In this document: piece by piece, positions 38,801-49,036 of the stretch
How positions within the stretch are numbered: the stretch's first letter is position 1
Layout of the letters: each line of letters opens with the position of its first letter
NCBI GenBank assembly: GCA_964036275.1
Contig: OZ038433.1
Span: 1,302,001-1,366,000, forward strand
Direction: 5' to 3'
From: Litoditis marina
Lineage: Eukaryota; Nematoda; Chromadorea; Rhabditida; Rhabditidae
DNA: 64,000 bases
The notes under the pieces: generated by a model
The model's database searches: none
The model's input: the letters and a program-made list of their open reading frames with translations, nothing else
What the model was told of the DNA's origin: nothing
Translations under genes and position numbers: made by a program

Positions 38801-39754
38801 TCGCGAGTAGAACATAAGAAAAAGTGAGCTCCGTAGTCTTCTTTCTGCCACGTTTCTTCCCAGTTGGCACGTAGACGATTACACGTGCACAGTCGTATGC
38901 AAATGTGATACAACTGTGCAATTAGCATATCACGTTCGTCAGAACAGTTTTACTTGTAATCTGACCAATGGTTAGATGGTCCTTGAGGGTTGGTTCCCTG
39001 GGGACTACGTTGTACCGGGTGAGGTTCGCTCCCTTATCTGACCAATAGTTGTTGTTATCCAGGCTTCCAGGTTTATTCATTCACACCGTACTGTCGCGAT
39101 AAGGTGTTACTTCATCGCTTTCCGTAGAATTTTTTTCACTCATTTTCTTTCGTGCATTCAATTCTGTAAGTTTTAAGTGTTCAGGTTGTTATTCTGAAAT
39201 AGTAACAGTTGGTTAGCTGGTAACCAGTAACCACAGAGTAATGTGATGAGATTATAAAGTATATCGCTCGGTCACACTAGTTGACAATGTTTTCTTCCAG
39301 GGCAGCAACGGCGGTGCTGCCGGTGAGGTGTCAGCCACAGCTCTGTTCGACTACACGGCCAGCCAACCGGACGAGTTGTCCTTTGCAACCGGGGACATTA
39401 TTATTGTGAGTTATTCTTGTGTTCTTTGGGCTCGATCATTTCAGAGAAGTTCCACATAAATAAACTGAGGCAAGTCGTAGTTTGTACACTATTGAAGATT
39501 CTGAGATTCTTTCTATCACTTGACAGGCGAGGGTTCATGCAGATTTCACACACACACTTACAGATTTCACACAACTTGACCCTAGAACGCGCCTTTTAAC
39601 AGACCAAAACAGAACACAGAACTATTATCCTTATCTAATTTTATTTTTCCTGCAGATCGATTCCAAGGTAGACGCTCAATGGTGGACCGGTCATAAGGCG
39701 GACACGCCCTCTCTGAAGGGCCTCTTCCCTGCCAGTTACGTGCAGTTGAGGTAG
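23845..39754 (+). CDS. ITSN: Intersectin, short isoform (EH-EH-coiled coil-SH3 x5)
   Basis: 28 exons in phase, 1102 aa: 23845-23997, 24528-24659, 25028-25115, 25488-25595, 25839-25945, 26198-26383, 26623-26706, 27131-27256, 27360-27474, 27664-27797, 27993-28112, 28412-28516, 28711-28788, 29127-29246, 29593-29688, 29932-30085, 30395-30573, 30950-31018, 31256-31349, 31664-31788, 32063-32149, 32552-32662, 32999-33101, 33343-33469, 33969-34048, 34369-34592, 39301-39405, 39656-39754. EH1 about 9-95 (DLDRDGMLDIREF loop), EH2 about 176-275 (DVNKDGRLSVDEF loop), Arg/Glu-rich coiled coil about 300-600, Ala-rich stretch about 615-630, SH3-A about 650-705, B 761-820, C 904-956, D 972-1033, E 1046-1102. 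Known: an endocytic scaffold linking Eps15, epsins, dynamin and actin regulators at clathrin-coated pits. The ATG lies 5 nt after a TTTCAG acceptor. TAG at 39752-39754 overlaps a splice donor. AATAAA at 40577-40582 fits a short-isoform 3' UTR. Confidence 0.96.
24231..24497. mobile_element. GGTTACC-rich foldback MITE, copy 1
   Basis: Ends AATTCTATATCTAACC and GGTTAGTTGTAGAATT are imperfect TIRs; the interior repeats GGTAACC/GGTTACC many times, so it folds on itself. In the first coding intron of intersectin. A shorter relative is at 40711-40800. Confidence 0.75.
29357..29466. mobile_element. 110-bp palindromic MITE, copy 2
   Basis: AGGACGATTATATGGTCCAA at the left, CAACATAATCGTCCT at the right. 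Same length as copy 3. Confidence 0.88.
33502..33611. mobile_element. 110-bp palindromic MITE, copy 3
   Basis: AGGACGATTCTGTAGACCAA at the left, GGACCACATACCCGTCCT at the right, in the intersectin intron that splits SH3-C. Confidence 0.88.
34647..35040. repeat. LTR 1 (394 bp)
   Basis: Reads identical to LTR 2 over its full length. Contains a TATATAAG TATA-like box near 34833, the plausible U3/R promoter. Identical LTRs imply a very recent insertion. Confidence 0.9.
35949..36173 (+). other. Unidentified 74-aa ORF inside the LTR element
   Basis: The only internal reading frame whose composition looks protein-like: RAYFDWFCREMGCRGKVFYE and RTAENQLNIYEAVREILAKS followed by a basic end (VRRRL). 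Family not recognised. It could be a remnant of a retroelement protein or chance. Confidence 0.3.
37041..38061. mobile_element. TIR DNA transposon (PIF/Harbinger-like), nested in the LTR element
   Basis: Perfect TIRs GGCTGCGTTCACACT...AGTGTGAACGCAGCC flanked by TTA on both sides (37038-37040, 38062-38064). A 3-bp TTA/TAA duplication is typical of PIF/Harbinger elements. 1021 bp, no transposase ORF. The interior holds GC-rich GCAGCGGC motifs and a 117-bp tandem repeat. Confidence 0.82.
37474..37824. repeat. 117-bp tandem repeat x 3 inside the TIR element
   Basis: GCACGCGACGCGACAG recurs at 37474, 37591 and 37708, exactly 117 bp apart, each followed by GTGGATGAAATCGT and a GGCGTA or AGCGTA motif. 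Confidence 0.85.
38553..38946. repeat. LTR 2 (394 bp)
   Basis: Same length and, by eye, the same sequence as LTR 1; followed directly by the GTTTT duplication. Confidence 0.9.
38986..39033 (+). pseudogene. Duplicated 3' end of the SH3-D exon (exon fragment)
   Basis: Reads GWFPGDYVVPGE and ends in GAGGTTCG, closely copying the end of the true exon and its donor at 34556-34603 (GWFPGDYVVPVE). No acceptor or upstream part of the SH3 domain accompanies it, so it is probably a non-functional duplicate. A more decayed copy lies at about 34614-34640. Confidence 0.65.
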
Positions 39755-40576
39755 ATCAAAGTATCTTATCCCTAAAATATAATGGTTGAGGTAGATCAAA
39801 GACTATTCTCTCGTATTCCCCCAAAAGAAATTATAACGGAGGATCGTGGCGTACGCATGCGGCTAACTGTTCCAAGCGTTCCCATCAATTTCTGTCAAAG
39901 TCCCCCACCACTTGCACCTTGCTACCCATCACTCTCACCATCGTCCCACTTATCCATCTCCTTTGTTCTATTTGGCCTCCCCGATCAGTCCAGAATTGTC
40001 ACCACGCTATGCCGCTCGCGAAACGCCTTCGGTTTATCTTGTGCTCTTCTTGTTAAACTGCTTGTAGAACTAAGTAGTTGACTTTTCTTCATATTTAAAT
40101 ACAATATTGTACTGTAGTTCCGGGTGCGTGTTGGAATAACCTCGGTCATTCGTTTGTGCTAACTACTACGTTTGACACATGCTACACATAGTTCAGTCTG
40201 AACTGAGTGTCCCTAGCAATTAGGTACTGTAACCGAACTTGCTCTGTGGTACGTTATAACAAAGTGCGAATGAGTGACTGAGGTTGTTCTTACTTCTGCC
40301 AAATTCTCTTAAGCCATACTTTCCCACCACACCTTGCTTATTCTCTTATGTTTTGACTTTTTGCCCGCGGTTGTGTAGATATTTATTATATAAGATATTA
40401 GCATAATTTATTCATCCTGTGCATTGTACTGTGAATGTTTGTACCTGTAGAGCCAGTCATAACTTATTCATAGCCCTTACCGCAATACGTTTTACTCTTC
40501 AGTTTCCCTGTAGTTTTAGAAGATGTTCCAGTAGAAGAGTTCCTATAGTAATATTATGTGTTCCAGATGTTTTCAC

Positions 40577-40582
40577 AATAAA
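40577..40582 (+). terminator. AATAAA poly(A) signal, intersectin short isoform
   Basis: AATAAA about 820 bp after the short-isoform stop; the best canonical hexamer in this 3' region. Confidence 0.55.
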
Positions 40583-40710
40583 GTGTTTAGTTTGAATATA
40601 TTCTAAATTGTTGGATTGATATATTGCTATTGTGTGGTGGTAGCGTCATCTTTTCTTGCATGTCCGTATTTGTGACTTGTTTCCCGGCATGCTCACCCAC
40701 ATTTCGAAGG

Positions 40711-40800
40711 CCAATTCTTTATCTAACTGGTTTTCGATAACCCTTTTTCCGGTTACCTGGGTAGGCAGCCTGAAAGTAACCCGGTTAGATATAGGCTTCA
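40711..40800. mobile_element. GGTTACC MITE, short copy 2
   Basis: GGCCAATTCTTTATCTAAC at the left and GGTTAGATATAGGCTT at the right, with CCGGTTACC inside; related to 24231-24497. Confidence 0.6.
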
Positions 40801-41620
40801 CTCAATTCAATCTATCCCTTCAATCCTTGCCCCTTTTGTTGCTTTAGTCCAAAACGCTTTGTATCTGAATCGGGCTTGAAACGAGGCAAACGAGGCTCAT
40901 TCCTACTGAGGCTCCTAACGTATTAATACACAACTTTTAGCCAATATTTATCGTTTCAACGTGACAGAAAGGGAAGTTCGCTTTTGATTCTGATTCCATT
41001 TTATACAGTGTCTGTAGTGTTTGTACCTGTAGAGCCAGTCATAACTGCTAGGGACAAAGTCGAAGCTAGGGACAAAGTTGATGTTTGCGCTAGAACATAG
41101 TAAAGTTAAATGTGTACGGTAGGAGTCTCAGTAGGAAATATGTCGACTATATGACTGTGTGGTGCAGTTTTTATCTAGCCTGGTGATACCGTGTAGTTAG
41201 CAATAAATTTACCAATGTGGTCCGACGTAAGTAACCAGCGTTAAGTACGTGAACGTCTCTACGGGCGATTTCAAATTTAGGCCGCGAATGTTTTTTTTGC
41301 ATGCTCCAGTTTGTGTGGCCTTAGTTAGCATCCCAGTAGCCTTAACTGCACCCACAGGAGAATTTCGAGTTACTACTGAAATTCAGCGGCATCAAACTGC
41401 ACCGAATACACAACAGAACAAATGGCAGCATGGTTGTATGATTTTCCCTGAACTACCCCTATAGCCATGTTGGAATGTAACGTGTCAACTAAGCTCTGAT
41501 ATATCAAATACCTATAGTTGGTTGCATTGCTCGTGAAACGTTGAGAACTATCAAAAAGATTCACTTTGGAGGAGTCCTAATTTAGACATAAATTAAAAGG
41601 AAGCAAGAGAAAGAGTTTTA

Positions 41621-41749
41621 GTAATCGTCTCACTGGCGGTCGGTGGGTTCATGCTCGGTCGGCGTGTGTCTGGCTGGCCGTGGGTAATGAACCAGTATAG
41701 GTAATCGTCAAAACTGCGGTTTTTTACCGACCGCCAGTTAGACGATTAC
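41621..41749. mobile_element. Inverted-repeat MITE, GTAATCGTC ends
   Basis: GTAATCGTCTCACTGGCGGT at the left is mirrored by ACCGCCAGTTAGACGATTAC-type sequence at the right (129 bp). Non-coding. Confidence 0.7.
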
Positions 41750-42367
41750 CGAGTTTGGTGTCTGCAGCACGTTCTATTTGTCTTTGGGGCATGCATTGGC
41801 TCATTCATGAAAATAATATGAGGTGGCGGAAATAGCGAAGTTCATTGTTGAAACATTAGAAAGCATGCACCTTTTCTGGCTGGTACTGAAAATGTTCGAA
41901 TAGGGACATCTGGGTCATGGTCGTCCTTTCGTAATCCACAAAAGCCAGAGAGCGTGTGGAGGTCAAATAGACGTCGAGAGTTTGAAATAATCTAAGTTGA
42001 TCTACATGCTTAACTGTGAAGTATTTGCAATATTGCTATCAATGGTCGGAGAATCAAACTGTCTGCGTCTCACCGACGGCGGTACTCTCATGCTTTTGTA
42101 GCTCCCCAGTCAGAGAAGATTGGCGTAAACTTTGTGATATAATATAATGATCACTGCTGCAATGTCGTTCGCTTTCTGGGGATGACCATTGCTGAGTTGT
42201 AGTTTGAACTCGATATATGGAATATATGCCTGCTTTTCGAATTTAAACCAAAAAGCAATGGGATCAAACTACAAACACAGCGGTATAGACCAACTGACAC
42301 CGTATTGGCTTGCGTTTGACCAAGCGAATCCTATACATTGCTCGTGAAATATTGATATCCTTTGAAG

Positions 42368-45300
42368 TACGGCTCCCTCCCTGTATGCCGAACCACCCTC
42401 CCTCTACGAACTGCCCCCAATGGAACAGCCGGCTGTACCGGCACTCTACGACCAGCCACCCGGCAACTATGAGGTAAATAAGAGCGAAAGCTCTATTATA
42501 ACAGTAGAAGAAAATGAAAGTGGTTCGTTTTGCCTCTAAACAAGCTACTAGTTCCATAATAGTGTTATATACAGCGAAAAAATTTCAATAGTATAGTAAA
42601 GTAATGCGTAACGTATGTTCACACTTTTTTGATTGATTTATTCACATGCACACGCATGTGAGATACACAGAGAAAACAGGAAAAATGAATAAAACTACTG
42701 AATTTGAGCAAGGTGAAAACAACAATCGAAATCATGATAAACAGAAAAGTGAAACATTGAACAAACATGTATATGGCTATAGTTCAACAATCGACACTTC
42801 AATGGGGTTCTGAATAGGGAACATAGGAAGGATCAGTTGCACGTGTTTTTCACTTTACCGTGACTATTCGACTCACTTCCAGTGAGAAACAAACAATAAA
42901 ATATAGTTTTTCTGAACGGTTCAACAGATGACTTTTCAAATTGTGCCTAATGTATGTAGTGTTTCAGAGCGCTCTGTATGAAGAGCCTCCCGTGCAGATG
43001 CCTATCAGTGAGAAGTTGGAGAAACTAATTCAGGTGAGAATACTCATGAAAAGTTTAATAATCTGAAACTAGGCATTTGCTAAGGCCGTATTCAGGAAGA
43101 GGATTTCGTCTTTACTTACAAAAATAAGAATATTTATTGAACCATGTGATTCAAACAATTGACTTATTTTGTATTCCAAAACCAAACCACATAGTAAAAA
43201 GTGGGGGAACCAACAAATGTGTGAGTTGTGTTTGGTTCGACCTCGATATAAGCAAAAAGTGAACGATACGAATTGATGTGATACTGTAGCAGAAGTATTC
43301 TGCAAAAATAGAACAATACAAATGTTGCACAATGGTTCACGAAGCCCGCATGATATTTCAGAAATTGCCGAAGAGTATTTCATGAGTACTTTGACGACAT
43401 GCGTGCGTTGTGAACCATTGTGCAACATTTGTATTGTTCTATTTTTGCAGAATACTTCTGCTACAGTATCACATCAATTCGTATCGTTCACTTTTTGCTG
43501 ATATCGAGGTCGAACCAAACACAACTCACTCATTTGTTGGTTCCCCCACTTTTTACTAATTGTCCTTTTTTTGCTAGTTGTACTCCTACAACTTCATATG
43601 TTGCCTATTCACAGAGTGGATCTTGTGAACTCATTATATTATTATGGAAATCTCAGTTTTGTGTGTGCACGAAGCCGAATGCAGACCATAAAATTGCTGG
43701 TGTTGTAATATAACGCAGGTTACTGGCTCTATGACTATCAACAACTGAACAAAAACGCTAAACGTTCCGATTGACATGTACACCGCTTTTAGCGGCGATA
43801 AGCGATGGGGATTGGCGCCATTGACAAATCTACAATTAGAGACACCAACTCACTTACAATATAGCCATTATTTCCAACACCACATCAAAAACCTTCGTTG
43901 AAATTTTTTTTCATTCCTGCGTCAATTGACACACGAGTCTGGCGCCAGAACGAAACGAAATTTTCTAGGTTTTTCAGCTACCAATACACACTACATGTGT
44001 CAATTACTGAATGGAGCAATATTCAAACTATTCGATTGTCAGTTTCGTGTGTTTTTGTTTTGGCGCCATTTGGCGTCTGTTCCGAGCCAGACGATAACGT
44101 TCGATTTTGAATTTGTGGATCTTTATTTCACATTGGAATATTCAATATCTGTTAACTCGAAACAGTTTGATTGACAATAACTGATATTTTTCCAACTTTG
44201 GCGCCAATTGGCGCCAGCGCACAGTGCCAACAGAACTTTTTTGATTTTTAGATTGAGCATACTTGCCATGTGATAGTTATTTAGTGTACCAAATTTCAGA
44301 CGATTCCATTGACGCTGTCGTGAGTTTGGGTTTTGGCGATATCTGGCGCCTGGTTCGAGCGCCAGAAGAAAAATTTCAGTTTTGGAAAATGACTTTCGCA
44401 CTTTTCACCAAATTATTCAATTTCTATTAGTGTTCAACATTTTAGTTGACGATAAATAGTGTTTTGGCGCCTATTGGCGCCAGCGCCGGGCGCCAATGAT
44501 GATGTATTCATCTCATATTTGGCGCGACGGGCTAACTTTTGCATTATAACTCATGTTTCAAATTTCAGCTAAATCGGTTTGGTAGTTTTTCCAATAGTGG
44601 TTTTTGGCGCCTATTGGCGCCCGCGCCCGGCGCCAATGAGGAACTATGCATCTCATATTTGGCGAGATGGGCTAAGTTTTGCATTAGAACTCATGTTTCA
44701 AATTTCAGCTAAATCGGTTAAATAGTTTTTCCAATAGTCGTTTTTGGCGCCTATTGGCGCCCGCGCCCGGCGCCAATGAGGAGCTATGCATCTCATATTT
44801 GGCGCGATGGGCTAAGTTTTGCATTAGAACTCATATTTCAAATTTCAGCTAAATCGGTTAAATAGTTTTTCCAATAGTCGTTTTTGGCGCCTATTGGCGC
44901 CCGCGCCCGGCGCCAATGAGTAGCTATACATCTCATATTTGGCGCGATGGGCTAAGTTTTGCATTAGAACTCATGTTTCAAATTTCAGCTAAATCGGTTG
45001 AATAGTTTTTCCAATAGTGGTTTTTGGCGCCTATTGGCGCCCGCGCCCGGCGCCAGAGATTACATATACATTTCATACTTGGCGCGACGAGCTAACTTTT
45101 GCCATAGAATAGATGTTACAAATTTCAGCCAAATTGGTTCAGTAGTTTTTCCACTACGATGCGGACAGAATTCCGTGAGGGACGAGGGAGGAGGGACGAG
45201 GGACGAGGGACGAATTACGGCGGAACTTTTCAACAACGACACGAAACCATAACTCAGGCGAAAATAATCCGATTTGGCTGAAATTTTCACACAATGTTCA

Positions 45301-46451
45301 ATTTGTGATTCTCTAACGTTCTCTTCTTTTAGTTTTCAAAAAAAGAATATGTTTGAAGATTTTTGTCAATTAAAAGGAAAAAACGAGTCCGCAATGGCCA
45401 AACCAAAGACAACTCACGCAGAGCGCTTCGCGCTCCGCGCGATTTAAGATTTGGTCATCTCGAATATTGTGATTACAGGAATTGGTTTCGACGGAGGAGC
45501 GCTACCTGGGCGACCTGGTGCTGGCCAAGAAGTTGTTCTACCAGAATATGCTGCAAGTTGTGACGAAGAAGGAGCTGGACTGCGTCTTCCTCAACTGGGA
45601 TCAGCTGATAGACGTCTCGAAGCGAATGCTCGCCAGAATGAAACGCGCCGAGCAACCGGGTACGTGCAGGCAACATACACCACATAGTATTGCCCCGAAG
45701 AAAGCGAACTGCATAAGTGCGGCTCTCCAACGCCCCAGTTAAATACCATACTCACTAAAATTACTTATTAATTCAATAATCTCCAAGATATGCTTCGCTT
45801 TGAACATTTTCCGCCGAGATCAACAGTCAAGTACTTCTCTCGTGAGGGGTCGAATCTCTGACATGAAGACAGTTTTAGAATTACCAAATATTGATTTCTT
45901 TCAGGTTCCTTGTTTCTTTCTGAAATAGCTTCTCTCTCGGCGTTTGTCACTTTTTGTCAGGTTCGTATTTCGACGCAGTTCGGGTATCTCTAGCAACTAG
46001 GTACTGTGAATCGAAATCGAGTTAAGAAAAGTGTGCTCCGATCGTCTGTAATCTTCTCACTAAAATGAAACAGCTTTTTTTCGCATTGTCCAGAGTTCAT
46101 ACTCTGCATAAGTTTCAGATATTGACTTCACGAATAGTATTCGAAAAACATAGTTGAAAGATTGATTGTTTCAGCCGTTGTTTTTCTATAAGTTTGTATT
46201 TTGCAGAGTCAACAGTCTGCCCTGGAGGCGGTTCCCCGTCTGCTACAATCGCAGGAGGCGCGCGCGTTGTACGCGCAGTGCTGCGCGAGTCCGCACGCGC
46301 GCGGTATGACGCTCAACTACTTCCTCATGATACCCCTCGGCAGAGTTACGCGGTGGGTTAGAGTGACAGATGAGAGTATGACTATTGTTATAGTGCTAAA
46401 GTAGGTCATGACTGGGGGTTTGATCTTCATACTATATATATATATAGTATG

Positions 46452-46512
<61 letters not shown>

Positions 46513-46573
46513 GTCGAAATATATATTTTCATACTATATATATAGTATGAAAATATATATAGTACGTAAATCG

Positions 46574-46623
<50 letters not shown>

Positions 46624-48976
46624 CGATTTACGACTAAACGGCAGGGGGTCAAACTACAAATCCAACAGAGCAGACCTGTATCAACCGCGTCAGCCTGCGC
46701 TGCCTCGAGCTACCCATATGTTCACGACGAGTTTTTAATGATAAATTAACGCTCTCCGTTTTATTGATTCCCTGAACATTTGAAACGATCTCTGGAATAA
46801 CGAACAATCTTCTCATGGATCCGTGACACCTTTCTCTGCATTTGGCTACATATTATTCAGTTTCATTACAGGTATCCACTTCTGGTAGAGAAAATGCTCA
46901 AAGAGAGTGATCCAGCATATTCGGAATATCAGGTTGGTGAAATTTGTACTTATATTAATCGAATCAAAACCGCTACGACGAAAGAAATGAAGTAATAGAA
47001 GTACGGTCTCCCGTCGAGAACCTGGTCCTCTCTCTCTTTCTTTCTCTCTTCTTCTCTCTTTTCTTCTCTCTAATATGTTTCCCTTCAGGACCTGGATTCC
47101 GCCCTCCAACTACTCCGTGCCCTGGTGGCCGAAGTGAACCAGGCCGTCAGTGAGATGGATACCGTAGCCCTGTTGTGTTGGTGTCAGCAGCACATCCGAT
47201 GTCCCTCCATTCAACCACATTTGGAGTTCACTGCCCCCACACGATTACTCGTAAGTACAAACTACAAACTAGAACAACCACGTCGAGTACAACTTAGGTA
47301 CAGACTGCAACTATCCCAGAATTGAATAGTCGTAAAGTTAGCATTCCAATGGGGAACCGTGCACTTTGTCAGTACACGTTTGTGAGTTCTGCTGAGTTCA
47401 ACATGCAGCACGTGACTGTGCAATTGACTAGCGGTATAACAGACTACGACGACTAGGTGGAATGATGGTATTCACACACGCGCGGTAGTTTTCACTGCTT
47501 TCAGTGTGGTTCAGTTTACACCAGCTGTTCTTTAATTAGGTTTGGCTATCTACCAATACAGCCGTGTGAATTTTAGGACTAAAAACGATTTTTAAAAAGT
47601 TTTGAAAGCTCAAAGAACGTTTGTGGTTTCAGGGAAATCGTACTTTTCTCCATTCGAGTGTGTTGTACAAAGCGAGAAGCGGCAAACTATTGGTGGCTAT
47701 CCTCTTCAACGATTTCCTTCTTCTCTGCACACCGGATGATCACATTCACGAGGTTTGTAATGGAAATAACTGAGAAAAATAGAATATAACTGAAAAAAAT
47801 AGAACATGAAACAACAAAGAACTAGTGAATGAAGTGAAGAACTAAGTAACGACCAAAATAGGATAGAACAAGCGGACTCATGGCACATGCAATCTATTCA
47901 CGAAATGTTTGGAATGCGCGCGAAAATCGATAATTCGAACTTTGATTAGTTAGCATATTACATGTGCATGTTCAGTTATCACCATCGCATTTCGCATAAA
48001 AACAGAAGGTCTGGTCTTTACGGCTTTATAACTGCACGTTGTTATGAGTTGAGAAGAAAAACTTTGTCCAGAGTACATATGCTAGAAGATCCGGGCCCCT
48101 TCATCCCATCCTGCGTCTCTCGCTCTGCCTCACTGATTCTCGTCTCTTACATCCCGCCGGGATGTGAGAGACGAGAAATAGCTTACGTTTGAGGAGACGC
48201 AGGATTGGATGAAGGTGCCGGGATCTTCTAGCATACGTACTCAAATTCGCAAATCCCTTCAGCCCGGCCGTTTTGCCGGGAACTATTTGTCTCCGCTTCT
48301 TTGTAGTATGTTCATTCGAAACTTTGTTTCAGGCAGAACATTTTCGGATCACGAAAACGACGGAAATATCACTGACCATGTACAAACAGCCGTACATGTT
48401 GAGTGGAATCACCATTGAACAGAGCAAGGAGGGAGAGAACTACATTCTTTACAATTATGGTAAGTTTTTGTGAGCTTTCCAAGGTGGAAATCCCTTTGGG
48501 TTCATACCTTTTTCAGATCTGAACTTCTAATGTGGTTTTCAGATATGAACTTAGTCTAATCGTTATTCATTCATTCTCTTACTGTACCTGTAAATTTATC
48601 TGTACCGTCACTGTGGCTGTGAGGTCGTCTGCCCGGGTACTGTAGCTATGAATTCAACTGTAAGAATACTGTAGCTATGAATTAATCTGTGCGGTTACTG
48701 TAGCTGTGAATGTTTCTGTGTACGGTTCCAGGTGACGACGTGGTTCATCTACGTTGTACTTCTCGTAACTCGGCCAAGTTGTGGGCCAAGGAGTTGCAGC
48801 AGGCGGTCGATTCCTGTGCCATCAAAATTGCGGAAGCAGAAACGGTAGACATAGTTATGCGTACCTCTATCTCTCTCTCTTTCAACCAATATCTCTTTCA
48901 CTCTCGAACTCTCTCACTCTCTCACTCCGTGTTAATCTTCGTCATTTGACCCATACCTATTATCCTCCATTGCCCT

Positions 48977-49036
<60 letters not shown>

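Larger units (their letters stand above)
34642..38951. mobile_element. Non-autonomous LTR retroelement with GTTTT target duplication
   Basis: Two direct 394-bp repeats (34647-35040 and 38553-38946) begin TGTTCGGAGG and end TCAGAACA, i.e. TG...CA LTR ends. GTTTT flanks the unit on both sides (34642-34646, 38947-38951), a 5-bp duplication typical of retroviral-type integrases. The internal 3512 bp has no recognisable gag, protease, RT or integrase, so the element must rely on enzymes from elsewhere. I see no clear tRNA primer-binding site after LTR1 and no purine tract before LTR2. Inserted in the intron between the SH3-D and SH3-E exons of intersectin. It includes a nested TIR element (37041-38061). 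Confidence 0.9.
39755..42367 (+). other. Short-isoform 3' UTR and long-isoform intron of intersectin
   Basis: AATAAA at 40577-40582 fits the short-isoform poly(A) signal. Also holds a duplicated TTGAGGTAGATCAAAG just after the stop (39785-39800), a GGTTACC MITE (40711-40800) and an inverted-repeat element (41621-41749). The ORF at 39782-40081 starts within the duplicate and has no recognisable product. Confidence 0.65.

Noticed and set aside
44464..45160. CRISPR-like regular repeat array
   Set aside because: 140-bp contiguous satellite units without spacers in an animal intron; not a CRISPR.
46317..46652. ORF of about 110 aa rich in Tyr-Ile
   Set aside because: Translation of the TA microsatellite on the opposite strand of an intersectin intron.
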